From Strongylocentrotus droebachiensis (Eukaryota > Echinodermata > Echinoidea > Camarodonta > Strongylocentrotidae), in the NCBI GenBank assembly GCA_035222895.1, contig JAVYIG010002724.1, positions 124,001-188,000 on the forward strand: 64,000 bases of DNA. The letters run 5' to 3'. A program made the translations under genes and the position numbers. Positions 32,143 to 45,354 of this stretch are shown here, piece by piece (the stretch's first letter is position 1; every line of letters starts with the position of its first letter). Under the pieces are notes generated by a model that saw nothing but the letters and a program-made list of their open reading frames with translations, did not search any database and was not told the DNA's origin.

Positions 32143-34841
32143 GCTCTTTGTCCTTGTCTGGGAGGACAAGCTCTTTCAACATCCCCATAGAAAAAGATAG
32201 ACTGGGGCTGTAGTCTCATTTAAAGAAAGGAACAATTTCGGGACAGTTCAAAATAATGCTGGGAAATCGAAATTAAAATGATACCGTTTTAAAAACCAGC
32301 AAGATATGGTTTGAGGACAAGGTAATTCATTGCTCGGCAGTCTTGACCGTATTTGGAACAGAGCATCCAATATACCTGATATTTAGTACACTATAAATTA
32401 AAACGAATAATATGGACCTCTTTATATACCCAATTAAGACTATGGGTCTTTATTGTTGAGAACTAAATGATTCTGCTCGGTCATACAGGCTAGGTGGGGA
32501 AATGTTTAGTTCATAGACTTCAATTTTAAAGGCCCTTTGTACCACAGTGCAGGAATTTATAGGGCGCTTCTATTAAATTTATAAGAGAAGTAACATGTTC
32601 ATCATTGTTCATGGTGCAAAGTTGTAAACAGACTGGAAAGGGCTAGTACGGGACAGTAGAGAGTGAATAAAACTAGGAAATTATAATTGAAAATGTAAAA
32701 TACGTTGTAAACCTGGGAAAAAGAGACTCTTGAATCCAGTTTTAAAAATGGACATGGCTTTGTGGCTAAAGCTACCAGCCGCAGGCTACGCTGACTGTCC
32801 GCCAGCTAGCTGACTGTCCGCCAGCTAGCTGACTGTCCGCCAGCTAGCTGACTGACGGCCAAAAAAAAAAAAAAAAAAAAAAAAAATTAGTGCTCACTAC
32901 CCCCCCCCCCCCTCACTGAGTGTATTTTTTTCATACTTATACTAATTGTTGTAGATATAGCAAAAGAAGAAAAAAAGCACTAGCTGGGTGTCGAACCCGA
33001 TACCTTACAGTTACCAGGCAATATTGCCTATCCACTAAGACTAAAGTGTCACATTGCTAATCTCAATGTATTTTTTTCATACTTATACTACTTGTTGTAG
33101 ATGTAGCAAAAGAAGAAAAAAAGCACTAGCTGGGTGTCGAACCCGATACCTTACAGTTACCAGGCAATATTGCCTATCCATTAAGACTAAAGTGTCACAT
33201 TGCTAATCTCAATGTATTTTTTTCATACTTATACTACTTGTTGTAGATGTAGCAAAAGAAGAAAAAAAGCACTAGCTATGGGTGTCGAACCCGATACCTT
33301 CCCGTTATCAGGCAATATTGCCTATCCACTAAGACTAAAGTGTCACATTGCTAATCTCAATGTATTTTTTTCATACTTATACTACTTGTTGTAGATGTAG
33401 CAAAAGAAGAAAAAAAAAGCACTAGCTGGGTGTCGAACCCGATACCTTCCAGTTACCAGGCAATATTGCCTATCCACTAGACTAAAATGTCACATTGCTA
33501 ATCTTAATGTATTTTTTTTCATACTTATACTACTTGTTGTAGATGTAGCAAAAGAAGAAAAAAAGCACTAGCTATGGGTGTCGAACCCGATACCTTCCCG
33601 TTATCAGGCAATATTGCCTATCCACTAAGACTAAAGTGTCACATTGCTAATCTCAATGTATTTTTTTCATACTTATACTACTTGTTGTAGATGTAGCAAA
33701 AGAAGAAAAAAAGCACTAGCTATGGGTGTCGAACCCGATACCTTCCCGTTATCAGGCAATATTGCCTATCCACTAAGACTAAAGTGTCACATTGCTAATC
33801 TCAATGTATTTTTTTCATACTTATACTACTTGTTGTAGATGTAGCAAAAGAAGAAAAAAAAAGCACTAGCTGGGTGTCGAACCCGATACCTTCCAGTTAC
33901 CAGGCAATATTGCCTATCCACTAGACTAAAGTGTCACATTGCTAATCTTAATGTATTTTTTTTCATACTTATACTACTTGTTGTAGATGTAGCAAAAGAA
34001 GAAAAAAAGCACTAGCTATGGGTGTCGAACCCGATACCTTCCCGTTATCAGGCAATATTGCCTATCCACTAAGACTAAAGTGTCACATTGCTAATCTCAA
34101 TGTATTTTTTTCATACTTATACTACTTGTTGTAGATGTAGCAAAAGAAGAAAAAAAAAGCACTAGCTGGGTGTCGAACCCGATACCTTCCAGTTACCAGG
34201 CAATATTGCCTATCCACTAGACTAAAGTGTCACATTGCTAATCTTAATGTATTTTTTTTCATACTTATACTACTTGTTGTAGATGTAGCAAAAGAAGAAA
34301 AAAAGCACTAGCTATGGGTGTCGAACCCGATACCTTCCCGTTATCAGGCAATATTGCCTATCCACTAAGACTAAAGTGTCACATTACTAATCTCAATGTA
34401 TTTTTTTCATACTTATACTACTTGTTGTAGATGTAGCAAAAGAAGAAAAAAAAAAGCACTAGCTGGGTGTCGAACCCGATACCTTCCAGTTACCAGGCAA
34501 TTGCCTATCCACTAGACTAAAGTGTCACATTGCTAATCTTAATGTATTTTTTTTTCATACTTATACTACTTGTTGGAGATGTAGCAAAAGAAAAAAAGCA
34601 CTAGCTGAGGATAGGCCACTGCCCTCACATAGCATAATGAATATAACACGGGTCTATTCAATTCTACTCATCTCTTCCTGATATGGCATCAATTAATGAA
34701 TTGAAAGAAAACCTGACCCTCTCCCTTCATTGGGCGAATATTTTTGTCGATTGCGAGGATTACCAAAGAGGTATAATTATAGCATTCCTGACATTGCAAC
34801 AATGACCGCCCTATTTTAATGTATTGTCCCTAAACCTTGAG
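32143..34841. repeat. Array unit 3
   Basis: Three minisatellite copies and eleven monomers; 2699 bp, the shortest complete form, equal in length to unit 8. Confidence 0.93.
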
Positions 34842-37577
34842 GCTCTTTGTCCTTGTCTGGAGGACAAGCTCTTTCAACATCCCCATAGAAAAAGATAGAC
34901 TGGGGCTGTAGTCTCATTTAAAGAAAGGAACAATTTCGGGACAGTTCAAAATAATGCTGGGAAATCGAAATTAAAATGATACCGTTTTAAAAACCAGCAA
35001 GATATGGTTTGAGGACAAGGTAATTCATTGCTCGGCAGTCTTGACCGTATTTGGAACAGAGCATCCAATATACCTGATATTTAGTACACTATAAATTAAA
35101 ACGAATAATATGGACCTCTTTATATACCCAATTAAGACTATGGGTCTTTATTGTTGAGAACTAAATGATTCTGCTCGGTCATACAGGCTAGGTGGGGAAA
35201 TGTTTAGTTCATAGACTTCAATTTTAAAGGCCCTTTGTACCACAGTGCAGGAATTTATAGGGCGCTTCTATTAAATTTATAAGAGAAGTAACATGTTCAT
35301 CATTGTTCATGGTGCAAAGTTGTAAACAGACTGGAAAGGGCTAGTACGGGACAGTAGAGAGTGAATAAAACTAGGAAATTATAATTGAAAATGTAAAATA
35401 CGTTGTAAACCTGGGAAAAAGAGACTCTTGAATCCAGTTTTAAAAATGGACATGGCTTTGTGGCTAAAGCTACCAGCCGCAGGCTACGCTGACTGTCCGC
35501 CAGCTAGCTGACTGTCCGCCAGCTAGCTGACTGTCCGCCAGCTAGCTGACTGTCCGCCAGCTAGCTGACTGTCCGCCAGCTAGCTGACTGACGGCCAAAA
35601 AAAAAAAAAAAAAAAAAAAAAATTAGTGCTCACTACCCCCCCCCCCCCTCACTGAGTGTATTTTTTTCATACTTATACTAATTGTTGTAGATATAGCAAA
35701 AGAAGAAAAAAAGCACTAGCTGGGTGTCGAACCCGATACCTTACAGTTACCAGGCAATATTGCCTATCCACTAAGACTAAAGTGTCACATTGCTAATCTC
35801 AATGTATTTTTTTCATACTTATACTACTTGTTGTAGATGTAGCAAAAGAAGAAAAAAAGCACTAGCTGGGTGTCGAACCCGATACCTTACAGTTACCAGG
35901 CAATATTGCCTATCCATTAAGACTAAAGTGTCACATTGCTAATCTCAATGTATTTTTTTCATACTTATACTACTTGTTGTAGATGTAGCAAAAGAAGAAA
36001 AAAAGCACTAGCTATGGGTGTCGAACCCGATACCTTCCCGTTATCAGGCAATATTGCCTATCCACTAAGACTAAAGTGTCACATTGCTAATCTCAATGTA
36101 TTTTTTTCATACTTATACTACTTGTTGTAGATGTAGCAAAAGAAGAAAAAAAAAGCACTAGCTGGGTGTCGAACCCGATACCTTCCAGTTACCAGGCAAT
36201 ATTGCCTATCCACTAGACTAAAATGTCACATTGCTAATCTTAATGTATTTTTTTTCATACTTATACTACTTGTTGTAGATGTAGCAAAAGAAGAAAAAAA
36301 GCACTAGCTATGGGTGTCGAACCCGATACCTTCCCGTTATCAGGCAATATTGCCTATCCACTAAGACTAAAGTGTCACATTGCTAATCTCAATGTATTTT
36401 TTTCATACTTATACTACTTGTTGTAGATGTAGCAAAAGAAGAAAAAAAGCACTAGCTATGGGTGTCGAACCCGATACCTTCCCGTTATCAGGCAATATTG
36501 CCTATCCACTAAGACTAAAGTGTCACATTGCTAATCTCAATGTATTTTTTTCATACTTATACTACTTGTTGTAGATGTAGCAAAAGAAGAAAAAAAAAGC
36601 ACTAGCTGGGTGTCGAACCCGATACCTTCCAGTTACCAGGCAATATTGCCTATCCACTAGACTAAAGTGTCACATTGCTAATCTTAATGTATTTTTTTTC
36701 ATACTTATACTACTTGTTGTAGATGTAGCAAAAGAAGAAAAAAAGCACTAGCTATGGGTGTCGAACCCGATACCTTCCCGTTATCAGGCAATATTGCCTA
36801 TCCACTAAGACTAAAGTGTCACATTGCTAATCTCAATGTATTTTTTTCATACTTATACTACTTGTTGTAGATGTAGCAAAAGAAGAAAAAAAAAGCACTA
36901 GCTGGGTGTCGAACCCGATACCTTCCAGTTACCAGGCAATATTGCCTATCCACTAGACTAAAGTGTCACATTGCTAATCTTAATGTATTTTTTTTCATAC
37001 TTATACTACTTGTTGTAGATGTAGCAAAAGAAGAAAAAAAGCACTAGCTATGGGTGTCGAACCCGATACCTTCCCGTTATCAGGCAATATTGCCTATCCA
37101 CTAAGACTAAAGTGTCACATTACTAATCTCAATGTATTTTTTTCATACTTATACTACTTGTTGTAGATGTAGCAAAAGAAGAAAAAAAAAAGCACTAGCT
37201 GGGTGTCGAACCCGATACCTTCCAGTTACCAGGCAATTGCCTATCCACTAGACTAAAGTGTCACATTGCTAATCTTAATGTATTTTTTTTTCATACTTAT
37301 ACTACTTGTTGGAGATGTAGCAAAAGAAAAAAAGCACTAGCTGAGGATAGGCCACTGCCCTCACATAGCATAATGAATATAACACGGGTCTATTCAATTC
37401 TACTCATCTCTTCCTGATATGGCATCAATTAATGAATTGAAAGAAAACCTGACCCTCTCCCTTCATTGGGCGAATATTTTTGTCGATTGCGAGGATTACC
37501 AAAGAGGTATAATTATAGCATTCCTGACATTGCAACAATGACCGCCCTATTTTAATGTATTGTCCCTAAACCTTGAG
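34842..37577. repeat. Array unit 4
   Basis: Five minisatellite copies and eleven monomers; start variant as in unit 2. Confidence 0.93.
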
Positions 37578-40500
37578 GCTCTTTGTCCTTGTCTGGGAGG
37601 ACAAGCTCTTTCAACATCCCCATAGAAAAAGATAGACTGGGGCTGTAGTCTCATTTAAAGAAAGGAACAATTTCGGGACAGTTCAAAATAATGCTGGGAA
37701 ATCGAAATTAAAATGATACCGTTTTAAAAACCAGCAAGATATGGTTTGAGGACAAGGTAATTCATTGCTCGGCAGTCTTGACCGTATTTGGAACAGAGCA
37801 TCCAATATACCTGATATTTAGTACACTATAAATTAAAACGAATAATATGGACCTCTTTATATACCCAATTAAGACTATGGGTCTTTATTGTTGAGAACTA
37901 AATGATTCTGCTCGGTCATACAGGCTAGGTGGGGAAATGTTTAGTTCATATACTTCAATTTTAAAGGCCCTTTGTACCACAGTGCAGGAATTTATAGGGC
38001 GCTTCTATTAAATTTATAAGAGAAGTAACATGTTCATCATTGTTCATGGTGCAAAGTTGTAAACAGACTGGAAAGGGCTAGTACGGGACAGTAGAGAGTG
38101 AATAAAACTAGGAAATTATAATTGAAAATGTAAAATACGTTGTAAACCTGGGAAAAAGAGACTCTTGAATCCAGTTTTAAAAATGGACATGGCTTTGTGG
38201 CTAAAGCTACCAGCCGCAGGCTACGCTGACTGTCCGCCAGCTAGCTGACTGTCCGCCAGCTAGCTGACTGTCCGCCAGCTAGCTGACTGTCCGCCAGCTA
38301 GCTGACTGTCCGCCAGCTAGCTGACTGTCCGCCAGCTAGCTGACTGTCCGCCAGCTAGCTGACTGACGGCCAAAAAAAAAAAAAAAAAAAAAAAAAATTA
38401 GTGCTCACTACCCCCCCCCCCCCTCACTGAGTGTATTTTTTTCATACTTATACTAATTGTTGTAGATATAGCAAAAGAAGAAAAAAAGCACTAGCTGGGT
38501 GTCGAACCCGATACCTTACAGTTACCAGGCAATATTGCCTATCCACTAAGACTAAAGTGTCACATTGCTAATCTCAATGTATTTTTTTCATACTTATACT
38601 ACTTGTTGTAGATGTAGCAAAAGAAGAAAAAAAGCACTAGCTGGGTGTCGAACCCGATACCTTACAGTTACCAGGCAATATTGCCTATCCATTAAGACTA
38701 AAGTGTCACATTGCTAATCTCAATGTATTTTTTTCATACTTATACTACTTGTTGTAGATGTAGCAAAAGAAGAACAAAAGCACTAGCTATGGGTGTCGAA
38801 CCCGATACCTTCCCGTTATCAGGCAATATTGCCTATCCACTAAGACTAAAGTGTCACATTGCTAATCTCAATGTATTTTTTTCATACTTATACTACTTGT
38901 TGTAGATGTAGCAAAAGAAGAAAAAAAAAGCACTAGCTGGGTGTCGAACCCGATACCTTCCAGTTACCAGGCAATATTGCCTATCCACTAGACTAAAATG
39001 TCACATTGCTAATCTTAATGTATTTTTTTTCATACTTATACTACTTGTTGTAGATGTAGCAAAAGAAGAAAAAAAGCACTAGCTATGGGTGTCGAACCCG
39101 ATACCTTCCCGTTATCAGGCAATATTGCCTATCCACTAAGACTAAAGTGTCACATTGCTAATCTCAATGTATTTTTTTCATACTTATACTACTTGTTGTA
39201 GATGTAGCAAAAGAAGAAAAAAAGCACTAGCTATGGGTGTCGAACCCGATACCTTCCCGTTATCAGGCAATATTGCCTATCCACTAAGACTAAAGTGTCA
39301 CATTGCTAATCTCAATGTATTTTTTTCATACTTATACTACTTGTTGTAGATGTAGCAAAAGAAGAAAAAAAAAGCACTAGCTGGGTGTCGAACCCGATAC
39401 CTTCCAGTTACCAGGCAATATTGCCTATCCACTAAGACTAAAGTGTCACATTGCTAATCTCAATGTATTTTTTTCATACTTATACTACTTGTTGTAGATG
39501 TAGCAAAAGAAGAAAAAAAAAGCACTAGCTGGGTGTCGAACCCGATACCTTCCAGTTACCAGGCAATATTGCCTATCCACTAGACTAAAATGTCACATTG
39601 CTAATCTTAATGTATTTTTTTTCATACTTATACTACTTGTTGTAGATGTAGCAAAAGAAGAAAAAAAGCACTAGCTATGGGTGTCGAACCCGATACCTTC
39701 CCGTTATCAGGCAATATTGCCTATCCACTAAGACTAAAGTGTCACATTGCTAATCTCAATGTATTTTTTTCATACTTATACTACTTGTTGTAGATGTAGC
39801 AAAAGAAGAAAAAAAGCACTAGCTATGGGTGTCGAACCCGATACCTTCCCGTTATCAGGCAATATTGCCTATCCACTAAGACTAAAGTGTCACATTGCTA
39901 ATCTCAATGTATTTTTTTCATACTTATACTACTTGTTGTAGATGTAGCAAAAGAAGAAAAAAAAAGCACTAGCTGGGTGTCGAACCCGATACCTTCCAGT
40001 TACCAGGCAATATTGCCTATCCACTAGACTAAAGTGTCACATTGCTAATCTTAATGTATTTTTTTTCATACTTATACTACTTGTTGTAGATGTAGCAAAA
40101 GAAGAAAAAAAGCACTAGCTATGGGTGTCGAACCCGATACCTTCCCGTTATCAGGCAATATTGCCTATCCACTAAGACTAAAGTGTCACATTGCTAATCT
40201 CAATGTATTTTTTTCATACTTATACTACTTGTTGTAGATGTAGCAAAAGAAGAAAAAAAAAGCACTAGCTGGGTGTCGAACCCGATACCTTCCAGTTACC
40301 AGGCAATATTGCCTATCCACTAGACTAAAGTGTCACATTGCTAATCTTAATGTATTTTTTTTCATACTTATACTACTTGTTGTAGATGTAGCAAAAGAAG
40401 AAAAAAAGCACTAGCTATGGGTGTCGAACCCGATACCTTCCCGCCAGCTAGCTGACTGTCCGCCAGCTAGCTGACTGACGGCCAAAAAAAAAAAAAAAAA

Positions 40501-42464
40501 AAAAAAAATTAGTGCTCACTACCCCCCCCCCCCCCTCACTGAGTGTATTTTTTTCATACTTATACTAATTGTTGTAGATATAGCAAAAGAAGAAAAAAAG
40601 CACTAGCTGGGTGTCGAACCCGATACCTTACAGTTACCAGGCAATATTGCCTATCCACTAAGACTAAAGTGTCACATTGCTAATCTCAATGTATTTTTTT
40701 CATACTTATACTACTTGTTGTAGATGTAGCAAAAGAAGAAAAAAAGCACTAGCTGGGTGTCGAACCCGATACCTTACAGTTACCAGGCAATATTGCCTAT
40801 CCATTAAGACTAAAGTGTCACATTGCTAATCTCAATGTATTTTTTTCATACTTATACTACTTGTTGTAGATGTAGCAAAAGAAGAAAAAAAGCACTAGCT
40901 ATGGGTGTCGAACCCGATACCTTCCCGTTATCAGGCAATATTGCCTATCCACTAAGACTAAAGTGTCACATTGCTAATCTCAATGTATTTTTTTCATACT
41001 TATACTACTTGTTGTAGATGTAGCAAAAGAAGAAAAAAAAAGCACTAGCTGGGTGTCGAACCCGATACCTTCCAGTTACCAGGCAATATTGCCTATCCAC
41101 TAGACTAAAATGTCACATTGCTAATCTTAATGTATTTTTTTTCATACTTATACTACTTGTTGTAGATGTAGCAAAAGAAGAAAAAAAGCACTAGCTATGG
41201 GTGTCGAACCCGATACCTTCCCGTTATCAGGCAATATTGCCTATCCACTAAGACTAAAGTGTCACATTGCTAATCTCAATGTATTTTTTTCATACTTATA
41301 CTACTTGTTGTAGATGTAGCAAAAGAAGAAAAAAAGCACTAGCTATGGGTGTCGAACCCGATACCTTCCCGTTATCAGGCAATATTGCCTATCCACTAAG
41401 ACTAAAGTGTCACATTGCTAATCTCAATGTATTTTTTTCATACTTATACTACTTGTTGTAGATGTAGCAAAAGAAGAAAAAAAAAGCACTAGCTGGGTGT
41501 CGAACCCGATACCTTCCAGTTACCAGGCAATATTGCCTATCCACTAGACTAAAGTGTCACATTGCTAATCTTAATGTATTTTTTTTCATACTTATACTAC
41601 TTGTTGTAGATGTAGCAAAAGAAGAAAAAAAGCACTAGCTATGGGTGTCGAACCCGATACCTTCCCGTTATCAGGCAATATTGCCTATCCACTAAGACTA
41701 AAGTGTCACATTGCTAATCTCAATGTATTTTTTTCATACTTATACTACTTGTTGTAGATGTAGCAAAAGAAGAAAAAAAAAGCACTAGCTGGGTGTCGAA
41801 CCCGATACCTTCCAGTTACCAGGCAATATTGCCTATCCACTAGACTAAAGTGTCACATTGCTAATCTTAATGTATTTTTTTTCATACTTATACTACTTGT
41901 TGTAGATGTAGCAAAAGAAGAAAAAAAGCACTAGCTATGGGTGTCGAACCCGATACCTTCCCGTTATCAGGCAATATTGCCTATCCACTAAGACTAAAGT
42001 GTCACATTACTAATCTCAATGTATTTTTTTCATACTTATACTACTTGTTGTAGATGTAGCAAAAGAAGAAAAAAAAAAGCACTAGCTGGGTGTCGAACCC
42101 GATACCTTCCAGTTACCAGGCAATTGCCTATCCACTAGACTAAAGTGTCACATTGCTAATCTTAATGTATTTTTTTTTCATACTTATACTACTTGTTGGA
42201 GATGTAGCAAAAGAAAAAAAGCACTAGCTGAGGATAGGCCACTGCCCTCACATAGCATAATGAATATAACACGGGTCTATTCAATTCTACTCATCTCTTC
42301 CTGATATGGCATCAATTAATGAATTGAAAGAAAACCTGACCCTCTCCCTTCATTGGGCGAATATTTTTGTCGATTGCGAGGATTACCAAAGAGGTATAAT
42401 TATAGCATTCCTGACATTGCAACAATGACCGCCCTATTTTAATGTATTGTCCCTAAACCTTGAG
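37578..42464. repeat. Array unit 5, compound (two monomer arrays)
   Basis: Seven minisatellite copies, then fourteen monomers, the last cut at about 40441, where ccttcccg runs straight into ccagctag of a second minisatellite. A second A-run, C-run and eleven monomers follow. The unique block is missing from the second half. Private variants: tatacttcaat near 37949 and agaacaaaag near 38772, both shared only with unit 10. Confidence 0.9.
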
Positions 42465-45354
42465 GCTCTTTGTCCTTGTCTGGGAGGACAAGCTCTTTCA
42501 ACATCCCCATAGAAAAAGATAGACTGGGGCTGTAGTCTCATTTAAAGAAAGGAACAATTTCGGGACAGTTCAAAATAATGCTGGGAAATCGAAATTAAAA
42601 TGATACCGTTTTAAAAACCAGCAAGATATGGTTTGAGGACAAGGTAATTCATTGCTCGGCAGTCTTGACCGTATTTGGAACAGAGCATCCAATATACCTG
42701 ATATTTAGTACACTATAAATTAAAACGAATAATATGGACCTCTTTATATACCCAATTAAGACTATGGGTCTTTATTGTTGAGAACTAAATGATTCTGCTC
42801 GGTCATACAGGCTAGGTGGGGAAATGTTTAGTTCATAGACTTCAATTTTAAAGGCCCTTTGTACCACAGTGCAGGAATTTATAGGGCGCTTCTATTAAAT
42901 TTATAAGAGAAGTAACATGTTCATCATTGTTCATGGTGCAAAGTTGTAAACAGACTGGAAAGGGCTAGTACGGGACAGTAGAGAGTGAATAAAACTAGGA
43001 AATTATAATTGAAAATGTAAAATACGTTGTAAACCTGGGAAAAAGAGACTCTTGAATCCAGTTTTAAAAATGGACATGGCTTTGTGGCTAAAGCTACCAG
43101 CCGCAGGCTACGCTGACTGTCCGCCAGCTAGCTGACTGTCCGCCAGCTAGCTGACTGTCCGCCAGCTAGCTGACTGTCCGCCAGCTAGCTGACTGTCCGC
43201 CAGCTAGCTGACTGTCCGCCAGCTAGCTGACTGTCCGCCAGCTAGCTGACTGTCCGCCAGCTAGCTGACTGTCCGCCAGCTAGCTGACTGTCCGCCAGCT
43301 AGCTGACTGTCCGCCAGCTAGCTGACTGTCCGCCAGCTAGCTGACTGTCCGCCAGCTAGCTGACTGACGGCCAAAAAAAAAAAAAAAAAAAAAAAAAAAT
43401 TAGTGCTCACTACCCCCCCCCCCCCTCACTGAGTGTATTTTTTTCATACTTATACTAATTGTTGTAGATATAGCAAAAGAAGAAAAAAAGCACTAGCTGG
43501 GTGTCGAACCCGATACCTTACAGTTACCAGGCAATATTGCCTATCCACTAAGACTAAAGTGTCACATTGCTAATCTCAATGTATTTTTTTCATACTTATA
43601 CTACTTGTTGTAGATGTAGCAAAAGAAGAAAAAAAGCACTAGCTGGGTGTCGAACCCGATACCTTACAGTTACCAGGCAATATTGCCTATCCATTAAGAC
43701 TAAAGTGTCACATTGCTAATCTCAATGTATTTTTTTCATACTTATACTACTTGTTGTAGATGTAGCAAAAGAAGAAAAAAAGCACTAGCTATGGGTGTCG
43801 AACCCGATACCTTCCCGTTATCAGGCAATATTGCCTATCCACTAAGACTAAAGTGTCACATTGCTAATCTCAATGTATTTTTTTCATACTTATACTACTT
43901 GTTGTAGATGTAGCAAAAGAAGAAAAAAAAAGCACTAGCTGGGTGTCGAACCCGATACCTTCCAGTTACCAGGCAATATTGCCTATCCACTAGACTAAAA
44001 TGTCACATTGCTAATCTTAATGTATTTTTTTTCATACTTATACTACTTGTTGTAGATGTAGCAAAAGAAGAAAAAAAGCACTAGCTATGGGTGTCGAACC
44101 CGATACCTTCCCGTTATCAGGCAATATTGCCTATCCACTAAGACTAAAGTGTCACATTGCTAATCTCAATGTATTTTTTTCATACTTATACTACTTGTTG
44201 TAGATGTAGCAAAAGAAGAAAAAAAGCACTAGCTATGGGTGTCGAACCCGATACCTTCCCGTTATCAGGCAATATTGCCTATCCACTAAGACTAAAGTGT
44301 CACATTGCTAATCTCAATGTATTTTTTTCATACTTATACTACTTGTTGTAGATGTAGCAAAAGAAGAAAAAAAAAGCACTAGCTGGGTGTCGAAGCCGAT
44401 ACCTTCCAGTTACCAGGCAATATTGCCTATCCACTAGACTAAAGTGTCACATTGCTAATCTTAATGTATTTTTTTTCATACTTATACTACTTGTTGTAGA
44501 TGTAGCAAAAGAAGAAAAAAAGCACTAGCTATGGGTGTCGAACCCGATACCTTCCCGTTATCAGGCAATATTGCCTATCCACTAAGACTAAAGTGTCACA
44601 TTGCTAATCTCAATGTATTTTTTTCATACTTATACTACTTGTTGTAGATGTAGCAAAAGAAGAAAAAAAAAGCACTAGCTGGGTGTCGAACCCGATACCT
44701 TCCAGTTACCAGGCAATATTGCCTATCCACTAGACTAAAGTGTCACATTGCTAATCTTAATGTATTTTTTTTCATACTTATACTACTTGTTGTAGATGTA
44801 GCAAAAGAAGAAAAAAAGCACTAGCTATGGGTGTCGAACCCGATACCTTCCCGTTATCAGGCAATATTGCCTATCCACTAAGACTAAAGTGTCACATTAC
44901 TAATCTCAATGTATTTTTTTCATACTTATACTACTTGTTGTAGATGTAGCAAAAGAAGAAAAAAAAAAGCACTAGCTGGGTGTCGAACCCGATACCTTCC
45001 AGTTACCAGGTAATTGCCTATCCACTAGACTAAAGTGTCACATTGCTAATCTTAATGTATTTTTTTTTCATACTTATACTACTTGTTGGAGATGTAGCAA
45101 AAGAAAAAAAGCACTAGCTGAGGATAGGCCACTGCCCTCACATAGCATAATGAATATAACACGGGTCTATTCAATTCTACTCATCTCTTCCTGATATGGC
45201 ATCAATTAATGAATTGAAAGAAAACCTGACCCTCTCCCTTCATTGGGCGAATATTTTTGTCGATTGCGAGGATTACCAAAGAGGTATAATTATAGCATTC
45301 CTGACATTGCAACAATGACCGCCCTATTTTAATGTATTGTCCCTAAACCTTGAG
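42465..45354. repeat. Array unit 6
   Basis: Thirteen minisatellite copies (about 43111-43370), the longest seen, and eleven monomers. Private changes: cgaagccg near 44392 (within a B box) and caggtaattg near 45008. Confidence 0.93.
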
